Part shown: one piece after another, positions 6,032-10,430 of the stretch
Numbering within the stretch: position 1 is the stretch's first letter
Layout of the letters: each line of letters opens with the position of its first letter
NCBI GenBank assembly: GCA_025934385.1
Contig: JAICYE010000045.1
Location: 1-10,430, forward strand
Direction: 5' to 3'
DNA from: Acidimicrobiia bacterium
Lineage (GTDB): Bacteria > Actinomycetota > Acidimicrobiia > IMCC26256 > BP-133
DNA length: 10,430 nt
Made by a program: the position numbers and the translations under genes
The notes under the pieces: generated by a model
What the model was told of the DNA's origin: nothing
The model's database searches: none
Seen by the model: only the letters and a program-made list of their open reading frames with translations

Positions 6032-6491
6032 CCAGGTCGACGTCGACCTCGGCCGCGCCGCAGACCCGGCAGGACTCCAACCCGGCCGCCGTCGCCTGCT
6101 CCGGGGTCATCGTCTCGAGGTGCCGACCGGCCACCAGTCGGCACTCGGGGCGGTGGTAGGCGCTGGGGCCGGCGACGACGAGGTCCGGCTGCCCGGGCGC
6201 GGCGGCGCCGGCCGCCGGCACGCCGGTCATGCGGTCGAGGATCGAGCGCAGCTCGGTGAGGTTCGCCTCCAGCTGGACGCGGTCGGCCCGCTGGCTCTGG
6301 ATGACCATCAGGCCGACGCCGATCACCACGAGGGCCAGTCCGGCGATGCCCCCGGAGATCAGGTAGGGGAACTGCTTGCGGATGTCGTTGTAGCTGGCGG
6401 CGCCGTTCCATCCGGCCCAGATGACGGCGAAGCCGGCGGTGCAGAACAGCAACCCGAGCTTGCCGCCGAACGTGTTCCACCGCAGCTTCAT
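5994..6491 (-). CDS. Small membrane protein with C-terminal Ada-like His/Cys (zinc-type) motif
   Basis: A 165-residue protein I cannot assign to a named family. Seen: two hydrophobic segments (about 12-30 and 43-64), so the short N-terminus and the long C-terminal part should lie on the same side of the membrane; a probable short coiled coil (65-90, QRADRVQLEANLTELRSILD); an Ala/Gly/Pro linker (91-103); then YHRPECRLV (112-120) and GLESCRVCG (137-145). H113, C117, C141 and C144 give the spacing of Ada-type zinc-binding modules also found at the C-terminus of some secreted nucleases. Zinc binding is inference. The ATG at 6491 has GAGAGGA eight bases upstream. It follows livF by 28 bp on the same strand and is probably the last gene of the LIV operon. 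Its last 12 codons overlap the DUF1015 gene end in opposite orientation. Confidence 0.82.
   Translation of the reverse strand: MKLRWNTFGGKLGLLFCTAGFAVIWAGWNGAASYNDIRKQFPYLISGGIAGLALVVIGVGLMVIQSQRADRVQLEANLTELRSILDRMTGVPAAGAAAPGQPDLVVAGPSAYHRPECRLVAGRHLETMTPEQATAAGLESCRVCGAAEVDVDLANPDPASGTRAP
6034..6049. repeat. 16-bp perfect palindrome just after the DUF1015 stop codon
   Basis: AGGTCGACGTCGACCT is identical to its reverse complement. Flanking GCC and GGC could extend the stem past one bulged base. It begins three bases after the DUF1015 stop codon, so it could fold at the end of that transcript, but no T-run follows. On the other strand it encodes part of EVDVDL, and repeated GTC-GAC codons may explain it by chance. 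Confidence 0.35.
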
Positions 6492-6519
6492 CGGCCGGAT
6501 CCTCTCATGCGGGATGGGG

Positions 6520-7226
<707 letters not shown>

Positions 7227-7230
<4 letters not shown>

Positions 7231-8018
7231 GGCGCCCCCTGCTGCAGGACTTCGTCCGCCTCCTGCCCGAGGTAGGCCCGGATGACCTCGGGGTTCGAGC
7301 GCACCTCGTCCGGCGTGCCCTCGGCCAGCAGCTCGCCGAAGTTCAGGCAGTAGACGTAGTCGCACACCTGGGCCACCAGCGGCACGTGGTGCTCGATCAT
7401 CACCACCGTCAGGTCGAACTCCCGGCGCAGCTCCAGCAGCGTCGCCCCGAAGGCGTGGGCCTCCTCCGGGCCCATGCCCGACGTCGGCTCGTCGAGCAGC
7501 AGGAGGTCGGGGTCGGTGGCCAACACAGCGCCGAGCTCCACCCGCTTGAGCACGCCGTAGGGAAGCCCGGCCACCCGGGTATCGAGCAGCCCGCTCAGGC
7601 CGAGGATCTCGGCCAACGCTTCGGCCCGGGCCCGGAGCCGCCGCTCGGCGACGAACGTGCCCGGCAGGCCGAGCATTCCGGCCAGGGCGGAGTAGCCGGC
7701 CTCGAGGTGCTGGGCGGTGAGCAGGTTCTCCCGCACCGTCGATCCCTTGACCAGCCCGACGTTCTGGAACGTCCGGCCCATCCCCAGCGCCGTACGCTCG
7801 TGGACCTCGAGGTCGGTCACGTCGCGACCTTTGAACCGCACCCGCCCCTCATCGGGCCGGTAGAAGCCCGTGATGATGTTGAACGTGGTCGTCTTGCCGG
7901 CGCCGTTGGGGCCGATGACGCCGACGATCTCCCACTCCCCGGCCGCGAGGCTCACGTCGCGGGCCGCCTGCACACCCCCGAAGCGGATCGAGCAGCGCTG
8001 CACCTCAAGCACGGGCAT
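7227..8018 (-). CDS. livG: LIV-type ABC transporter ATP-binding protein LivG
   Basis: A 263-residue ATPase subunit, the partner of LivF. Seen: Walker A GPNGAGKTTT (36-45), Q-loop GRTFQNVGLV (81-90), Walker B LLLLDEPTSGM (172-182), H-loop MIEHH (207-211, H210) and the LivG-type C-terminal block with EGTPDEVRSNPEVIRAYLG. The signature is unusual: LPYGVLKRVELG (152-163) where E. coli LivG has LAYGQQRRLEIA, so both glutamines are replaced. The helix start then reads GAVLATDP rather than the more usual ARAL-type sequence. Related variants are, I believe, found in some actinobacterial LivG-like ATPases. The ATG at 8018 lies inside the end of livM (14-bp overlap) and has only a weak ribosome binding site, so coupling to livM translation is likely. 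The stop overlaps the livF start. Confidence 0.94.
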
Positions 8019-9063
8019 CGCTCACCCGGACCTCGGTCTCGTGCGTGTCCTTGAAGGTGAAGCGGCCGCCCCGCAGCCAGCGCTGCAGCGGACGGATCTG
8101 CTGGCCGACACCGCCCGGGTGCCGGGTGAGCGTGTAGAGGAGCAGGACGGGCCCGATGACGATCGGGACGTACTCCTTCGGCAGCACCTTGAGGCCTGGC
8201 ACGTGCAGCCCGGAGTTGAACAGCTTGTCGAAGAAGTAGCCGACCAGCGAGAAGAAGGCCGAGCCGAGCACGACGCCGGTCCGGTTCCGGAGTCCTCCGA
8301 CCACCGTCATGATCACAAAGACGAGGGCGAGCTGGAAGTCGAACAGGTCGCGGACGACGAACGTGTCGTTGTGGGCCAGCAGCGCTCCCCCGAGGCCGGC
8401 GAAGACGCCCGCCACCACGAAGGCCATCAGCGTGTAGACCTTGACGTCGACGCCGTTCGTCGCCGCCACCCGGGGGTTCTCCCGCACCGCCAGCAGCGCC
8501 CGCCCGCCCTTGGTCCGCATGAGCCGCCAGTCGACCCAGATGACGGCGGCCAGGAAGGCCAGGCACAGGTAGTAGTAGCGGAGATCGGTCGAGAACCACG
8601 CCGGCTTCGGCGCCGGTTGGCCGGCCGAGCCGCCGGTCAGGCTCTGGATGTTGAACAGGCTCTCCTCGGCCATCGTCCCGTAGGCCAGCGTGACGAGGGC
8701 GAAGTACAGGCCGGTCACCCGCAGGCTCACCGCGCCGAACACCAGGGCCTGGAGTCCGCCGACGACCATGGCCATTCCGATCCCGACCAGGAACGGCTGG
8801 CCGGCCCGGCTGACCATGTAGGCCGCGGTGAAGGCGCCGATGCCGACGAAGGCCTGATGGCCCAACGAGATCTGGCCGGTGTAGCCGAGGAGGATGTTGA
8901 GCGACAGGCCGATGACGGCGTAGATGGCCGCCTGCGTGAAAACGTGCACCTCGACGTTGCCCCGGCCGGCAGGGACGACGAGCACCAGCGCGGCCAGCGC
9001 CGCCATCACCGCTCCCCGGGCGGCCCAGCCGGCCGGCCCAGGACGTTCGCCGTTGCCGTTCAC
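8005..9063 (-). CDS. livM: LIV-type ABC transporter permease LivM
   Basis: A 352-residue inner membrane permease of the branched-chain amino acid type. Seen: a short cytoplasmic N-terminus with the first hydrophobic segment at about 18-31; family block GYTGQISLGHQAFVGIGAF (60-78); further hydrophobic segments near 92-112, 118-130, 163-178, 210-230, 243-255, 262-277 and 300-315; the cytoplasmic coupling loop GRALLAVRENPRVAATNGV (187-205), which docks the ATPases; and GGLRNRTGVVLGS (256-268). The C-terminal tail (about 320-352) is charged and hydrophilic. The start is GTG at 9063 in GTGA, overlapping the livH stop by 4 bp. A much longer upstream frame lies entirely inside livH and is rejected. 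Transported substrate is not readable from the permease. Confidence 0.94.
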   Translation of the reverse strand: MNGNGERPGPAGWAARGAVMAALAALVLVVPAGRGNVEVHVFTQAAIYAVIGLSLNILLGYTGQISLGHQAFVGIGAFTAAYMVSRAGQPFLVGIGMAMVVGGLQALVFGAVSLRVTGLYFALVTLAYGTMAEESLFNIQSLTGGSAGQPAPKPAWFSTDLRYYYLCLAFLAAVIWVDWRLMRTKGGRALLAVRENPRVAATNGVDVKVYTLMAFVVAGVFAGLGGALLAHNDTFVVRDLFDFQLALVFVIMTVVGGLRNRTGVVLGSAFFSLVGYFFDKLFNSGLHVPGLKVLPKEYVPIVIGPVLLLYTLTRHPGGVGQQIRPLQRWLRGGRFTFKDTHETEVRVSDARA

Positions 9064-9947
9064 GCCTTGCCCAGCAGGCCCTGCGGCCGCACGGTGAGCA
9101 CCACGACGAGAAGCACGAAGACCATCACCGAGCCGGGCCCGGGAATGGCCCTGAAGGCCGGGGAGCTGACCGCCAGGCTCTGCGCCACTCCCACCACCAC
9201 GCCGCCGACGAAGGCGCCGGGCAGGCTGTTCATCCCGCCGAGGACGGCGGCGGTGAATCCGGGGATCAGCGAGTTGAACGTCATGAACCCGGGTCCGAAG
9301 CTCCTGGCGTCGCCGGCGGCCAGCATCCCGGCGATCCCGGCCAGCAGTCCGGCCAGCCCCCAGATGAAGCTCGACAGCCGCCGCACGCTGACGCCCATCA
9401 GCTCGGTGGCCACCGGCTCCTGGCTCACCGCCAGGATGGCCAGGCCGAGGTTGGTGCGGGAGAAGAACAGCCCGAGCAGCACCGCCAGCACCAGCAGGGC
9501 GGCCAGGATCAGCATGCGCTGATCCGACACGGCCACGCCGAACAGCGAAACCCGGTCGAGGCGCCCGAGCGCCGGCTGGATGAAGCGCAGGCGGGCCTCG
9601 CCGAGCCACAGCTCCAGCGAGATGGCCAGCAGCGCCACGCCGGCCGTGGCCACCAGCAGCGTCACCCGGGGGGCGTCGAACAGCCGCCGCACCACGACCC
9701 GCTCGGTGGCCAGCGCCATGGCCACCGAGGCGACCAGCCCGAGGGCCATGGCCGGGATGAGCGGGACGCCGATCCGATCGTGGACGCGGTACAGCGTGTA
9801 GACGGCGACCGTGCCGAACTCGCCCTGGGCGAAGTTGAACACCCCGCTCGACTTGTGGACGAGGACGAGCCCGAGGGCCACGAGGCCATAGCCGGCGCCG
9901 GTGATGACGCCGATCACCACCGCCTGGGCCAGCCCGTGTCCGCTCAT
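9060..9947 (-). CDS. livH: LIV-type ABC transporter permease LivH
   Basis: A 295-residue permease forming the channel with LivM. Seen: hydrophobic segments at about 7-30, 60-81, 93-115, 143-163, 192-211, 228-258 and 272-288; family block FNFAQGEFGTVAVY (37-50); cytoplasmic coupling loop GLAILAVSQEPVATELMGVS (168-187); and FTAAVLGGMNSLPGAFVGG (231-249), diagnostic of LivH. The C-terminus VRPQGLLGKA is typical of the family. The ATG at 9947 follows the binding-protein gene by 18 bp and has no evident Shine-Dalgarno sequence, so translation may depend on the upstream gene. Length is normal for the family. Confidence 0.95.
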   Translation of the reverse strand: MSGHGLAQAVVIGVITGAGYGLVALGLVLVHKSSGVFNFAQGEFGTVAVYTLYRVHDRIGVPLIPAMALGLVASVAMALATERVVVRRLFDAPRVTLLVATAGVALLAISLELWLGEARLRFIQPALGRLDRVSLFGVAVSDQRMLILAALLVLAVLLGLFFSRTNLGLAILAVSQEPVATELMGVSVRRLSSFIWGLAGLLAGIAGMLAAGDARSFGPGFMTFNSLIPGFTAAVLGGMNSLPGAFVGGVVVGVAQSLAVSSPAFRAIPGPGSVMVFVLLVVVLTVRPQGLLGKA

Positions 9948-9965
9948 GCAGCCGGTGGCCGGGCG

Positions 9966-10430
9966 TCAGAAGCCGGTCGTGAATTCGGCGATCGTCTTGA
10001 ACGTGCGGCTGTTGCAGTCGGCCTCGAGGAGGTGCGACGACTTCGCCCCGAAGCGGATGCTGCCGTTGTAGCTCACGACCGGGTAGACGTTGGTGGTGAA
10101 GTCACGGCCGCTCTGCAGCGCGGTGACGAAGGACTGCCGGCTCAGGTCCTTGCCCGCCGCCTGCAGCATTGCGCCGATGACCTTCGACAGGCCCCACTCG
10201 GCCAGCCCGATGTCATCACCCCGGCCGCCGTTGTACTTCTCGTAGGACTTCTGGTAGTCGGGGTCGAGCTTGTCGATGACGTCGAGCTGCGGGAACGGGG
10301 ACAGGACCTTGGCCGCCCCGCTGGCCGGGCAGCCGGCCTCGGCCACGACGTTGAGCCCGTTGGTGATCCCCGGGCCGAGGTAGATCGGGCTATAGGCCTG
10401 CGCCTGGGCGTTGGTGGCCAGCTTGATGAA
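9966..10430 (-). CDS. ABC transporter substrate-binding protein, LIV/periplasmic-binding type I (partial, N-terminus outside window)
   Basis: An open frame of 154 residues enters from the window edge and stops at 9966; only the C-terminal part is present, roughly 40 percent of a typical 380-430 residue protein. The first residues read FIKLATNAQAQAYSPIYLG and continue through LDPDYQKSYEKYN, GLAEWGLSKVIGAMLQAAGK and a strand-rich end with FTTNVYPVVSYNG. This pattern, with a helix of the second lobe followed by the closing beta segments, fits the receptor family ligand-binding proteins (Peripla_BP_6) that feed LIV permeases. Position directly before livH supports the assignment. Two cysteines (about residues 34 and 141) may pair, as in related proteins, but this is not certain. 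The signal peptide or lipobox and most ligand contacts lie outside the window, so the ligand (branched-chain or other amino acid, amide, or aromatic acid) cannot be inferred. Confidence 0.85.
   Translation of the reverse strand, partial: FIKLATNAQAQAYSPIYLGPGITNGLNVVAEAGCPASGAAKVLSPFPQLDVIDKLDPDYQKSYEKYNGGRGDDIGLAEWGLSKVIGAMLQAAGKDLSRQSFVTALQSGRDFTTNVYPVVSYNGSIRFGAKSSHLLEADCNSRTFKTIAEFTTGF

Noticed and set aside
6488..6508. Mini-ORF of six codons (MRGSGR) ending on the start codon of the zinc-site gene
   Set aside because: It has no ribosome binding site of its own and contains the Shine-Dalgarno sequence of the real gene, so it is most simply chance.
7231..7365. Longer livF start
   Set aside because: The 45 extra residues lie in the wrong frame of livG and are low complexity; the ATG at 7230 in ATGA, with AGGGGG upstream, gives a normal LivF length.
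7870..9522. A 550-codon plus-strand frame opposite the liv genes
   Set aside because: It is rich in His, Glu, Gly and Gln with no recognisable motif, and it covers livG, livM and livH, which have complete family motifs. It is an antisense shadow.

Overview
This is chromosomal DNA of very high GC content with tightly packed genes, frequent GTG starts and 4-bp gene overlaps. It contains the actinobacterial housekeeping block TPR protein - HAD phosphatase - tlyA - NAD kinase - steA. In Mycobacterium tuberculosis the corresponding run is Rv1691-Rv1697. SteA is essentially an actinobacterial protein, so the host is very probably an actinomycetote. The sequence style would suit a deep lineage such as Acidimicrobiia, but that rank is inference.

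Region 1 (1-2714, minus strand): tlyA (rRNA 2'-O-methyltransferase), then the NAD kinase gene, then steA (cell-separation protein, cut by the window edge). tlyA and the NAD kinase gene overlap by 4 bp. The steA ribosome binding site overlaps the NAD kinase stop codon. recN, which lies between NAD kinase and steA in M. tuberculosis, is absent here. A possible extended -10 promoter precedes tlyA and supports a start 48 bp downstream of the longest reading frame.

Region 2 (2790-4785): a plus-strand rhomboid intramembrane protease lies divergently from tlyA. It meets a minus-strand HAD-IIA phosphatase tail to tail, with the two stop codons overlapping. The phosphatase follows a small three-repeat TPR protein on the same transcript.

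Region 3 (4787-6031, plus strand): a DUF1015 protein starts back to back with the TPR gene, with essentially no intergenic DNA. Its end overlaps the end of the next minus-strand gene by 38 bp.

Region 4 (5994-10430, minus strand): a branched-chain amino acid type (LIV/HAAT) ABC importer operon in the order substrate-binding protein (partial), livH, livM, livG, livF. It ends with a small membrane-anchored protein carrying a His/Cys cluster that resembles an Ada-type zinc site. All junctions are overlaps or gaps of under 30 bp, so the operon is probably one transcript. The imported substrate cannot be told from this sequence.

No tRNA, rRNA, insertion sequence, phage gene, CRISPR array or defence cassette was seen, and no gap between genes exceeds 80 bp. 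I found no convincing new multi-gene system. The best leads are the uncharacterised zinc-site membrane protein in the LIV operon, the variant ABC signature of LivG, the missing recN, and the unusually tight divergent and convergent gene junctions.
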